Origin: Raphanus sativus
Lineage: Eukaryota; Streptophyta; Magnoliopsida; Brassicales; Brassicaceae
NCBI RefSeq assembly: GCF_000801105.2
Contig: NC_079518.1
Coordinates: forward strand, 26,392,800-26,456,799
Length of the DNA stretch: 64,000 bases
Direction: 5' to 3'
Shown here: one piece after another, positions 35,360-44,998 of the stretch
How positions within the stretch are numbered: position 1 is the first letter of the stretch
Layout: every line of letters begins with the position of its first letter
Position numbers and translations under genes: made by a program
Notes under the pieces: model-generated
The model's database searches: none
Told to the model about the DNA's origin: nothing
What the model saw: only the letters and a program-made list of their open reading frames with translations

Positions 35360-35811
35360 TTTATTAACAAAGTAAATACCAGAGATTAGGTTTTTGTTAC
35401 TTCTTTTTTACTCATTGAAGAGTAAAGACTATCAATAGTTTACATTAAAAAAGTTTTACTCGATTAATAATTTACACAAAATGTGTGGTGTTGTTGGATA
35501 ATGAATGGTCTCTACTCACTCTTAACTGTACCAATCTAAGAACAAAACAGAGAAAGTAAGCACGAAGAAAAACAGTAAGAGAAAGGTTCTGCTGCTACTG
35601 TTACGTTGGATTGCTTGAGAAAGCTCTCTGTTTCCAAGCTCCACGTTTTTAGTGTCATGCTGAGTGAGAAACAGGACACAAGGCACACACACACAAAAAG
35701 AGAGACTGAGTAGGAGTAACCGAATGAAGCTTCTCGCTCAGAATCAAAACCACTCCATGTTTGTGTGCTATAGTAGTATAAAGCCATCCTTTGGATTTTG
35801 CTTCTTCATTT
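35360..35811. other. 3' flanks of the RING gene and of the small minus-strand gene
   Basis: No separate gene is supported. On the minus strand this is the expected 3'UTR of the small interrupted gene whose last exon ends at 35812. Confidence 0.4.
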
Positions 35812-38800
35812 CTAATGCTGTTTTTCAAGATATCGATTATCCTCTTTGCAAGCTTTAATAAAAGCAGTAGTAATCTGCCCAAAAAAAAAAAGAGTTTTGA
35901 TGAGATTACACGACACACAATAAGTAGAATAAGTTCATAGTTCACAATATAGTAAGATCCGAGTAAACCCTTTTGTCACAAATATAGTAACTCCATGGCT
36001 ATCTAAGGTGGATCAAATGCTGGGAAGGGACAAAAGGGTTCAAAAAAATCTATTATGGACCACATGTTTTTTTGTTTAAAAATTAAAAAAAAACAAAATC
36101 GAAAATAGGGCAAAAAGACTAAATAACCAAGAAACTTCAATTTATTTACAAACCCAACCACCAAGATCCATTAATCCGATCCGACCCAACTTTGAAACCC
36201 TAAATTCCCAAATCATCTTCTCCACTTCCACGATTTCAAACTCTCTCACTCACGATTTCAAACTCTCTCTCCCATAACCACCACTCTCATCTCTAACCCA
36301 CCACGATTTCAAACTCCCATCTGGATATCCCTCCCATCTCTAATCAAACTTAGATTCAAGCACAATCATCTCAAAACAACAATCTCCATCTCCAATTCTC
36401 GTGTCTACAATGTCGCCAAAAACTCGTCTCGCCGAGAAGAAAGAAAAAGCGGGAGCGTCGGAGAAGAAGAAGAACGCCGCCGTGAAAAGAAAAGAAGCGG
36501 CAGCGAAAAGAAGAGCCGCCGTTAAGAAAAAGAGAGAAGCGGCGAAGAGGAGTGAGACCACAAAGAAGAAGAGGAAGCGAGATAGTGGTCTGGACGGTGG
36601 GTCCTCGTCGAATCCAACCAAGAGGACTCGGAACCGTGTGAGAGAAACCGCAGGATCTCCACCGGAAAATGAAGGCGTTCATTCCCCCACACCGGACCCC
36701 ACCACACCACGCCCAGTGTCTCCGAGTCAGCCAGAAAAATCGCCAACACCAACTCATGCAGCGAATGAGGCCGAGAATCCACAACAACCTCGAGTAACCT
36801 CAGGCTCTTCCACAAAGAGTCCTTCACATCGTGTAGACGAGCAGAACGATGAGGAGATTGGATCTAACAACAGAGATCCAAACACACCCGAGGTTGCCGT
36901 TGATAATGAGACGCCAAGAACGGTAACAAATCAATTTAAAATGGTTTTAGAATTATTTGTGATAGGGTTGAACTAGTAGTAATTATATAAGTAGTGTAAC
37001 TAGTACAACTAAAATAAAACTAGTTCAACTGTTTATAATGTTGTAAACAGAATGAATGGAACTAGTATAACTAGTATAACCGAACTTCTTATAATTTTAT
37101 AACTGCTACAACTATCAAAAGTATAATTAGTTTAACTAATACACCTGAGTATTGAATAACTAGTACAACTAAAAGAATGAAACTAGTTCAACTGGTAATA
37201 ATATGTTGTAAAACAGAATCAATGGAACTAGTATAACTAGTATAACCGAACTTCCTATAAATTATATAACTGGTACAACTATCAAAAGTATAATTAGTTT
37301 AACTAATACACCTGAGTATTGAATAACTAGTACAACTAAAAGAATGAAACTAGTTCAACTGGTAATAATATGTTGTAAACATAATCAATGGAACTAGTAT
37401 AACTAGTATAACCGAACTTCTTATAAATTATATAACTCGTACAACTATCAAAAGTATAATTAGTTTTACTAATACACCTGAGTATTGAATAACTAGTACA
37501 ACTAAAAGAATGAAACTAGTTCAACTCGTATAATATGTTGTAAAACAGAATCAATGGAACTAGTATAACTACAACAACACCAACCACACTTCTTATAACT
37601 AATATAACTGGTACAACAATGAAAAGTATAATAAGTCTAACCAATACAACTGAGTATTTTGCTTTTGTTTTCCAGGTTGAGAGGGATATGACCGTAGAAG
37701 CTGACAGACCTGCTGGTTTTTTCTTCAATCCGAGCGACTATCAAAAGGGTTGCAAGCTCTCCTCAAGGTGCCGGCAACACGATTTCCTGACCATGCTGAA
37801 CGCGGTTGATAAGTTTGATGCCTCAGAGAAGAGTTGGTTTCAGGATCATCCTCAGTTCAAGCATATATTCCACATGGATTGTACCTCAACAAGAAAAATG
37901 ATGGGATTGTGGATGTTGCTACTTCGTACTATGCATACAGGAAAGGGTAGACAAGCTTGGTTTGGAGTAAACGGTGTTCCAGTTAGATACTCCATCAGGG
38001 AGCATAGCCTTATCTCTGGTTTATACTGCCACTCATATCCAGAAAACTATCAGAAGATAGGGAGCATGAAGTTTGCGAGAAAGTATTTTAAAGTGAAGAA
38101 GACAAAGGATGGGAAGGAAAAGGGTCTGCAAGTGACAGAAGAAGATGTCAAAGAGAAACTTCAGAAGATGAAGTTTGATGGTAGTGGCGATCGTCTGAGG
38201 ATGTTGGTTCTTTACTTTTTGGCTAGAGTTTTAAGAGGAAGGTCAAAAGCAAATTACTTCATTGAGTATTTCCTTCTTCAAGCAGTAGAAGATCTAGAGT
38301 TTTGCACCAAATTTCCATGGGGCCGTTACACATTTGAAGATTGCATGAAAGAGATTTTTCATGTGAGGGATCATTTTCGTGATGGGATCCCAGAGGAGGC
38401 ACAATGGCCATTTCCTGGGTTTATCAACCCTTTGGAGGTATATGAATTTCCTGGGTTTCATAAGCATATTTGTTATAATATAACTAATGTAATTGTGTGA
38501 AATGATGTGCAGATATTAGCATTTGAATGTATCCCTGTCCTTAGAGAAAAATTCAGAGAGCCTGTTCCAAACTGTCTTGATGGTTGTCCAAGAATGTGCA
38601 AATGGAGGTTCAAGAGGACCGGCACAACATGATTTCCACTTGACATGATTTATCGGACGCTAGGAGAGACAAAGGTAAAAGCTTATAATTTTTTTAAGTG
38701 TTGTTTATGTCATTTTCTTCAAGTTCATATTTAATTAAATGTGTAATTTGTTGTTGGTCATATTTCAGGAGATTATCAGTATTTTGGAACCAGTAGGATA

Positions 38801-41800
38801 TGAACTAGACCTTTTGTATCAAATCATGGATGAAGGGACTTTTGCAGACTTGGAGCTGAAAGATGATTGGGATACGCCAGACATAGCTGTTGACAGTTGG
38901 AACAGGATCCTACTTCAACCAGGGAGTAAAATATTCTGGCCGGATCTATATGAGATGGATGTGAGGACCCGAGAGCAACAAGAGGAAGCAGGAGGCGAGG
39001 CAGGGGGAGAGGCAGGTCGTGAGAGATTAAGAGAATTAGAGGCAGGGGGAAATGCAGGTGTTGAGGCAGGGGGCGAGCCAGGAGGCGAGGCAGGTCGTGA
39101 GAGATTAAGAGAATTAGAGTTGAAGTTGAACAAAAGCATGGATGATGGATTTGCATTGAGAGACGAAACAATTCGTCTTCTGACAGCAAGAGTAAAGGAG
39201 TTGGAAGAAGACAAGATTCAGAGAGAAAATTGGTCATTCCAAGTTGAAACTGATTATGTTTCAGGAGGCAGAAGAAGGGAGGGCGAGATGCATGGTGATA
39301 AGGTGGGTGATAAAGAAGCTGATAAGGAGGATGGTGAGGGTGATAAGGAGGAGGGTGATGAGGAGGATGGTGATGAGGGTGATAAGGATGATGATGAGGC
39401 TGATAAGGAGGAGGGTGATGAGGAGGATGGTGATAAGGGTGATAAGGATGATGATGAGGCTGATAAGGAGGATGGTGATGAGGCTGATAAGGACGGCGAG
39501 GATGGTGATGAGGTTGACAGTGATGATGATGAGGCTGATAAGGACGGCGAGGATGGTGATGAGGTTGACAGTGATGATGATGAGGCTGATAAGGACGACG
39601 AGGATGGTGAGAAGCAGATTGAGGCAGAGGCTGAGAATGATGGTGAGAAACAGATTGAGGCTGAGAAGGATGGTGAGACAGCTGCTGAGAAGTTAGTGCA
39701 AGGTAAGTCATATTAACATATAATTTCAAATTATATTTTTAATGATGATGATCTAAGTCAGGATGTATTTTTGTTCAATGTAGATACTGAAGAGAGATTT
39801 GATGAGGATGGAGATGAGCAATCTACACTTCAGATTATGGCAGACACTGCAGAGAGATTTGAGAAGGCTGCTGCGGAAAAAACTGCTGCGGACAAGACAG
39901 ATTCACAGGATGCTGGTGAGAGGCCAAAGAGGGTGTCCAAGGTTTCTCATTTGTTGAGGTCTCCTTTTACGCCAAACTAATTTGGTGAAATGTTGAACTA
40001 TGTTGTGTTTTTGGAACTTGTATGTGTTTGTTTTAAAACCTAAAACGGATGAACTTGTATGTGTGTGTGTTTTAAAAACCTAAATCCAATCTTGTATGTG
40101 TATAATTAATTTGGTGGTTGAACAGGTTGCATTTACAGGTGGGGAGCAAGTAAAACTGCATAGTTGATGCCAAAAAATATAAAATTAGAATAACTAGAAA
40201 AACTAGTACAGCTAGTGTTGAATTAAAACGTGTAGGACTTATCTGGGAATCCACTTATCTGAAACACATTATGCACACAAAGTTGTTTTAGTTTTTTAGT
40301 TATACTGGTTTCTATGCAGTTGTACTAGTTTATTAGTTATACCAACTTGCACAAAGTTGCACTAGTTTATTAGTTATACTAGTTTGTACAGAGTTGTACT
40401 TTGGCAGTGGAACCTGAATATATTAGTTGTACCAAAGAAAAAATACCATAATCTTAGTTGTACCACTCATTTATGTTAACATGTGTTTGCCCGGATGTTT
40501 TGCCATCATCGCTATTGTGAAAGTACTTGTCATGTATGTTTTGCCAAAAATATGTGGACAAACAAGTTAACAAACCTTAAATATATAAGGTAGATTAAGC
40601 AAACTTTTGTGATGGAGCTAAAAATCCAGAAAAAAAAAAACAATACAAAACATAAAGAAACCTATCCAATCACATAAAAATTAGACTATTTGATTGTTTT
40701 ATTAATATGGAAATCCCCAAAGAATATTTAAATTTCAGAACCTGCATAGTTGTACTAGTTATACTAGTCGAACCTATTATAGTAAAATAGACATAGTTGT
40801 ACTAGTTAGACGAGTACAACCTATTTTAGTTTTACTAGTTGTACCAGTACGACAACACATATATATGAGTGTTATGTTTTATGAAGTTTTACCATGTTGC
40901 ACATGTATTACCTGATTGAAACAACACAAGGCATAAATAAATTCTACAACACTTAAATAAAATCTACAATACATAAATAAGTTCTATAACAAGTTAACAA
41001 GTAAGATTCACTCATCATTTTCGTTGTCACCTCCCTCGTCCCCATTTGCCTCGCTGCCACTGCTGTCACTGCTGCCACTGCTGTCACTGCCACTGCCACT
41101 GTCATCACTGCCACTTTCTTCGTTTTCACCAATCAATGGTGGATACTTCTTCTTTCTCTTCCTATGGTATTCTCCTGCAGATGGGAATCTAGTAACTTGT
41201 AGTCTTCCTTTCTTTTTTTCCACATACGGAGGGAAGACAACCTTAGATCGGATTTCCTCAGGAATTTCAGAACTTTCCCATGTTGAATGATGAGGCACTG
41301 GATATATTGTCCTGCAATATGCCAAAGTCCACTGCTCCATCCAGTAATATCTAGAACAATAATGTTCAGCCATTTCTCCACGCTTCATGATGGCAGCAAG
41401 TGCATGCACACAAGGATACCGATCAATATCAAAATACCTACAATAGCATGTTCCGTTGCTCAAATCAACAAAATAACCATGACCATCTTTGCCAACCACA
41501 TTGTAGTGACCTTCAAATGTATTTAGCTCGGTCACCGTGAGCTTTTTTGCCTTAGGATAATTGTGATGCAATATCCCATGCACATACGGGACTAGTATCT
41601 GCCTCTCTGGTACGCGTAAAGATTCTATACGGTATTTGTTAAACCATTCTGTCATCTTTGCCACGATCACATCAAGCATTGGCAACAGTGCATATTTCCT
41701 TGGTTCCTTCAAAACACCATTCATAGATTCAACAGTGTTGGTTGTGTCTATGTTGTACCTTTCTCCCGGAAATTTACATCTTGCCCATTTAGTCTCATGA

Positions 41801-44624
41801 ACACTGTCATAAAGATATGCGGCCGCTTGAGGATACGTTCTCCTGAAATCATTGTAGCATTTTCGGAACTCCACCTCGTTGTATATACCAGCAATTTGGC
41901 GAAATTTACTGGCAACTCCTTTCTTGTTAACATTGCTGCATGCTCCGCTGACATTATTAGACAAGTGATAATTGCAATATCCATGGATTGCCAACGGGTA
42001 CACCTCGTGTACTTTCTTGATGATGCTCTGGTTTCTATCAGTACAAAACACAAGCCGTGGATCATCTGGTATCAAAGTTTTTAATATGGTTAAAAACCAC
42101 TCCCAGCTCGCATTTTTCTCACCATCTACTACTGCAAAAGCGAGGGGATAATGATGATGATCTGGATCCTGAGCAGTGGCAATGAGAAGCACTCCTTTGT
42201 ACACACCCTTCAGGTGAGTTCCATCCATTATTATCACTTGCCTCATCGCTTTGAACCCTTCGATGCAAGCTCCGAGCGCAAAGAATATATACTTAAACTG
42301 GTTCTTCTCATCCACTTCTAATCGTGTAATGGTATCAGGATTCATCCTTTGTAACATGTACAAGTAAGATGGCAGCCTAGCAAAACTCTCCTCCGGGTTA
42401 CCACGCAAATCACTCAAAGCTTTATTTTTCCCTCTCAAAGCCGTAGAATATGAAACAACAACACCCAGTCTATTCTTCACCAAATCTATGAGAGTCTTTG
42501 GATCCGGAGTCTTGTATTTTCCGGGATAATCATTGTGCACCACTGATGCGACCAAGCCTGGTGTACCTCTTTTCTTCTTCTTCATGATAGTTGCATCTCC
42601 ACGCGAGCACGTATGCATCTTTCTATAAGTTCTGATAGAGAAAAAAGCAGAGTTCTTCAGCTTTGCAGCTCGTAAATACCATCTGCATCCAGCCCCACGA
42701 CATTTCAATATGTAAACCCGAGGATTCGACTTCATTATATCAACCTCAAAACAATTAGAATGCACACCTTTGTCCACTAAATCCCTCACTTCTTCTCTAG
42801 TCGCAAATTCTTGATGCAAACTCATATCAATGCCATCATCCCACTCTGAATTGACAACAGGAGGTTCAACTGCTGTAACAGCCGGCAACTCCTCCCTATC
42901 ATCCATTTCATCACCCTCTTCATTGATTTTCTCATGCTCAAACTCATCCTCCTGAATATGAGGGATCCGAATATGAGGAACAATTTCCAACTCTCCAACT
43001 CCAGCCATGTCATCATTAGCTCCGGCATCACTCAGATTTTCCTCATTCATAGAAAACATCTCGTTACTCTGATTTCCTAAGACAATTTCCTTAAGCTCCA
43101 CATGCAAGACACTACGTCGGTTTTTCTTATCTACCTTCATTAAATATCCTAAAACATCTTCATCATCCAAGATATAGCAAGGCCTCTTATTATTCATTGC
43201 CAGCGGAAAGTAACTCAATTGAAGCTTCGTCCCAACTACATCGATCTTCATTTTCTTGGCTATTCTATCAACCAACTCAGAATAAGTAATCTCCTCATAT
43301 CTTCCTTTCATCACTAGTGTAGAAATATGTTGCTCTTCACCATGTTCAAAATATATCACCACAGACCCATTACTATCCATAGTTCCTGAAAATGAGTAAA
43401 ACCCAACAATACTATACAAGTTATATGAGTTATACGGTTACAAAAAATACCGGTTATGCTAATATTACCAGTTTGACTGGTTTACATATCACAGTAGTTA
43501 TAAGTTATACTAGTAAGACCAGTTATACTACGTTCATTTTGCACATGACTACTACAAGTTATACGAGCTGTACCAATACCACCTATTTAATGTTTTACAC
43601 AGAGTGGTACCAGATTTACTATTGATTCGTTTTTAATAATAATGTCAGTAATACTACATCAGTTGTACCAGTAAAACCGGTTGTTAACAGATTTTGTGTT
43701 ACAAGTTGTACTAGTTGTACGATAGACGAAAATGATATCTTCTACAATTTCATGTTTCATACTCTAACAAGATTATATCAAACCTTATAATCTGACTAAT
43801 ACGGTTAACATACATTTTATATGACTAAACCGAAACAAATAACAATAAAAGCATAAAAAAGAGACAAAAGAGAGAGAGAGGAAGAGAGTTTACACTTACC
43901 AATCGATTTGAGAACCAAGGACCACGCAAATGGGCTGTCTCACGGCGTTCTAACCTGTAGAAAGACCCTAAGATACAGAGGTAAAGCTTTGTGGGTGAAG
44001 AGTTGAAGAAGAAAGCTTTGGTTGGTGAAGTGAATGAATTTTCGTAGTTATGAGTATGGTTGAGGAAGAAATGAAGAAGAAGAGAAGTGATGAGATTCAT
44101 TAATGGCGAGAGAGAAGAGGAAGGTAATCAATGGCCAAGATTAAAACATACTCATACGATCCGACGGCTGAGAGGTAAGATTCATTAATGGCATTTTTGT
44201 TAATATTTCAGATCGGACGGTTCACGTTATAACGTGAGAATTCTTGATCTAATGGTTGATATTGAAGTTTCATTAAGGATAAAATCGTAATTTTGATACA
44301 TTTGTCCCACAATAGATTAGTTTTGGCGGTTGTGGATTTTTTTTTTGTCCTTTGTCCCATAACAGATCACGATCCATCTAAGGTAAATAATCTTTATTCA
44401 TCTTACTTCTTGTTCAATGCTACTTTAGACTGCCAAACACACACACACACACACAATTCAAATGGGAATGTGATGTATAAAGCAGCAACCTTTGGGGATG
44501 AAAAAGGGAGGGGAACTCGCACCTCGTTAGAAACAGCAGCTTTCCGAACAGAGTCCTTGAAATCCTCCTCTGCCCTGTGTCTCTGAATCTCGACATCAGT
44601 GCTTCCTTCCTCCCTATCAATCAA
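35812..44624 (-). CDS. Small unrecognised gene split by the MULE insertion (two exons seen)
   Basis: Exon A (about 44624-44523, minus) reads STDVEIQRHRAEEDFKDSV then RKAAVSNE and ends at a GTGCGAG donor. Exon B (35874-35812, minus) follows a long pyrimidine tract ending GGGCAG and reads ITTAFIKACKEDNRYLEKQH then TAG. Both borders are phase 0, so they join into one charged helical peptide of about 55 aa. Without the 8366-bp MULE the intron would be about 280 bp. No in-frame ATG lies at the expected place: the codon before EEGSTDV is AGG where ATG might have been, and the only upstream in-frame ATG (44783) lies in the promoter. So the start may be lost, or lie in an exon I missed. Function unknown. 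Confidence 0.4.
36225..36345 (+). promoter_or_regulatory. Leader region of the VANC-like gene with CACGATTTCAAACT repeats
   Basis: CCACGATTTCAAACTCTC or a close variant occurs three times (about 36228, 36252 and 36302), after an AAACCCTAAAT telo-box-like word near 36196. This is consistent with a promoter or leader just upstream of the ATG at 36410. Confidence 0.4.
36985..37620 (+). repeat. Tandem repeat of about 165 bp in VANC-like intron 1, motif array
   Basis: Four consecutive units (starts near 37030, 37195, 37363 and 37526, marked by ATGTTGTAAA.CA.AAT.AATGG). Each carries AACTAGTATAACTAGTATAA, AACTGGTACAACTATC, CTAGTACAACTAAAAG and AACTAGTTCAACTGG. The shared core is GTACAACT (complement AGTTGTAC) and variants. 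High unit similarity suggests recent expansion or homogenisation. Confidence 0.85.
39300..39610 (+). repeat. Coding minisatellite for an acidic tract
   Basis: Units built from GATGATGAGGCTGATAAGGA and GAGGATGGTGATGAGG repeat through this part of exon 4. A perfectly repeated block of about 57 bp (near 39490 and 39547) encodes DGEDGDEVDSDDDEADK. The tract is almost wholly D/E/K/G. Confidence 0.85.
39981..41007. repeat. MULE intergenic region with AGTTGTAC/AGTTATAC motif clusters
   Basis: Between the two convergent genes, motif clusters lie at about 40180-40470 and 40740-40855. Examples are CAGTTGTACTAG, TTAGTTATACTAG, AGAGTTGTACTT, TTAGTTGTACCA and ATAGTTGTACTAG. The rest is AT-rich 3'UTR-like sequence. 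Confidence 0.7.
41008..43380 (-). CDS. MULE transposase (VANA-like)
   Basis: One uninterrupted frame of 790 aa from the ATG at 43380. Just upstream is a TTTTCAG-type acceptor, so the ATG opens the first coding exon after a leader intron. An earlier in-frame ATG at 43419 lies in that intron. Domains: N-terminal MULE-specific region, acidic linker (about 130-180), MuDR-type zinc/DNA-binding domain (about 190-290, C.GAGCRWYLRA...H.C), DDE transposase with D386 in IIMDGTHLKG, D447 in VFCTDRNQSI and E551 in NTVESMNG, the CNYHL helper motif, and a SWIM zinc finger (CYCRYF...YPCVHALA, about 640-680). The C-terminus is serine/glycine/acidic. No stop or shift is visible, so it may encode an active enzyme that cuts and moves elements with these ends. 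Confidence 0.92.
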   Translation of the reverse strand: MDSNGSVVIYFEHGEEQHISTLVMKGRYEEITYSELVDRIAKKMKIDVVGTKLQLSYFPLAMNNKRPCYILDDEDVLGYLMKVDKKNRRSVLHVELKEIVLGNQSNEMFSMNEENLSDAGANDDMAGVGELEIVPHIRIPHIQEDEFEHEKINEEGDEMDDREELPAVTAVEPPVVNSEWDDGIDMSLHQEFATREEVRDLVDKGVHSNCFEVDIMKSNPRVYILKCRGAGCRWYLRAAKLKNSAFFSIRTYRKMHTCSRGDATIMKKKKRGTPGLVASVVHNDYPGKYKTPDPKTLIDLVKNRLGVVVSYSTALRGKNKALSDLRGNPEESFARLPSYLYMLQRMNPDTITRLEVDEKNQFKYIFFALGACIEGFKAMRQVIIMDGTHLKGVYKGVLLIATAQDPDHHHYPLAFAVVDGEKNASWEWFLTILKTLIPDDPRLVFCTDRNQSIIKKVHEVYPLAIHGYCNYHLSNNVSGACSNVNKKGVASKFRQIAGIYNEVEFRKCYNDFRRTYPQAAAYLYDSVHETKWARCKFPGERYNIDTTNTVESMNGVLKEPRKYALLPMLDVIVAKMTEWFNKYRIESLRVPERQILVPYVHGILHHNYPKAKKLTVTELNTFEGHYNVVGKDGHGYFVDLSNGTCYCRYFDIDRYPCVHALAAIMKRGEMAEHYCSRYYWMEQWTLAYCRTIYPVPHHSTWESSEIPEEIRSKVVFPPYVEKKKGRLQVTRFPSAGEYHRKRKKKYPPLIGENEESGSDDSGSGSDSSGSSDSSGSEANGDEGGDNENDE
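43390..43725. repeat. Motif array in the leader intron of the transposase gene
   Basis: About a dozen AGTTATAC/AGTTGTAC-like words lie in 330 bp, for example CAAGTTATATGAGTTATACG, GTTATACTAG, CCAGTTATACTAC, TCAGTTGTACCAG and CAAGTTGTACTAGTTGTACG. This falls in the probable 5'UTR intron of the transposase, whose donor would be the GGTAAGTG at about 43896-43903 (minus). Confidence 0.75.
43726..44375 (-). promoter_or_regulatory. Right end of the MULE: transposase leader and promoter
   Basis: From the right terminus inward it holds the degenerate terminal inverted repeat, AT-rich promoter sequence, and a leader exon ending at a CGATTGGTAAGTG donor (minus). No other coding frame is supported. Confidence 0.5.
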
Positions 44625-44774
44625 TTTACTGAATTGAATTAGAAGCACGGTTTCTTTGGACAGTAGAAAAGAAAAGACGAGTTTTTGATCTGGCGAAGAA
44701 GCGCAGCAGAGGGAGGACTCAGGACGAGAGAGAGAGAGAGTCCTTTCTTCCAGTTTTGTCAGAAGAATATAGCT

Positions 44775-44788
44775 AAACGACACCGTTT
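44775..44788. promoter_or_regulatory. AAACGACACCGTTT motif in a divergent promoter
   Basis: The same 14-mer as at 26255-26268, here between the small minus-strand gene and the LPAT gene. Its position 160-210 bp from both first exons fits a shared upstream element. Confidence 0.5.
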
Positions 44789-44998
44789 CGTAATTGCAAA
44801 ATTGTCAATTTTTTTTTTGTAGTTTGCAATTTTGTGATAATTCATAAATGCACATGTCTGCATGTGTTTGGCAACAAAAACCTAGTATTTTCTCTACGAG
44901 TTAAGCAACCTTGTTCAAACAATTTAAGTATAACTTCAACCAAAAGATTATGAAAGTTTGCCGTCTTGTTTGCTTTCTGCTTCTTCTCTTTCTCAAGC

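Larger units (their letters stand above)
36410..39980 (+). pseudogene. DUF1985 protein, VANC-like (one premature stop)
   Basis: Exons 36410-36922, 37676-38437, 38513-38674, 38769-39702 and 39784-39980 are in phase; read-through length is about 855 aa. The N-terminal 90 residues are lysine/arginine/alanine-rich, suiting nuclear entry and DNA binding. DUF1985 spans exons 2-3 (QFKHIFHMD, WFGVNGVPVRYSIREHSLIS, SGLYCHSYP, later CPRMCKWRFK). Exon 4 has a coiled stretch with two RERLRELE repeats and a long acidic tract of DEADKEEGD-type repeats. The C-terminus is RPKRVSKVSHLLRSPFTPN, a phrase that in related proteins precedes an Ulp1 domain absent here. A TGA at 38630-38632 in exon 3, where relatives have a sense codon, would end the product at about 464 aa, after most of DUF1985. 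VANC proteins remove DNA methylation from their own transposon family. Confidence 0.75.
36010..44375. mobile_element. VANDAL-like Mutator element (MULE), 8.4 kb
   Basis: A perfect 9-bp target duplication ATCTAAGGT lies at 36001-36009 and 44376-44384, the size made by Mutator transposases. Ends are short, imperfect inverted repeats: GGATC...GGGACAAAAGG...CAAAAAAA on the left, and on the right, inverted, GGATC...GGGACAAAGG.CAAAAAAAA. It carries two convergent genes: a DUF1985 (VANC-like) gene rightward and a MULE transposase (VANA-like) gene leftward. Noncoding parts are full of AGTTGTAC/AGTTATAC/ACTAGT-type words. VANDAL elements of Arabidopsis have this gene content and weak terminal repeats. 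No VANB-like gene or ULP1 protease domain was seen. Confidence 0.85.

Noticed and set aside
36340..36827. Minus-strand frames opposite the VANC-like exon 1
   Set aside because: They are shadows of the lysine/arginine-rich coding exon, with no start context, splice support or recognisable domain.
38824..39729. A 301-aa minus-strand frame rich in His/Pro/Gln
   Set aside because: It is the antisense of the acidic DEADKEEGD minisatellite in the VANC-like exon; the repeat lacks stops on both strands.
39200..39980. An Ulp1 (C48) protease at the end of the DUF1985 gene
   Set aside because: The protein ends at SPFTPN-stop and no His-Asp-Cys protease core is encoded after it within the MULE.
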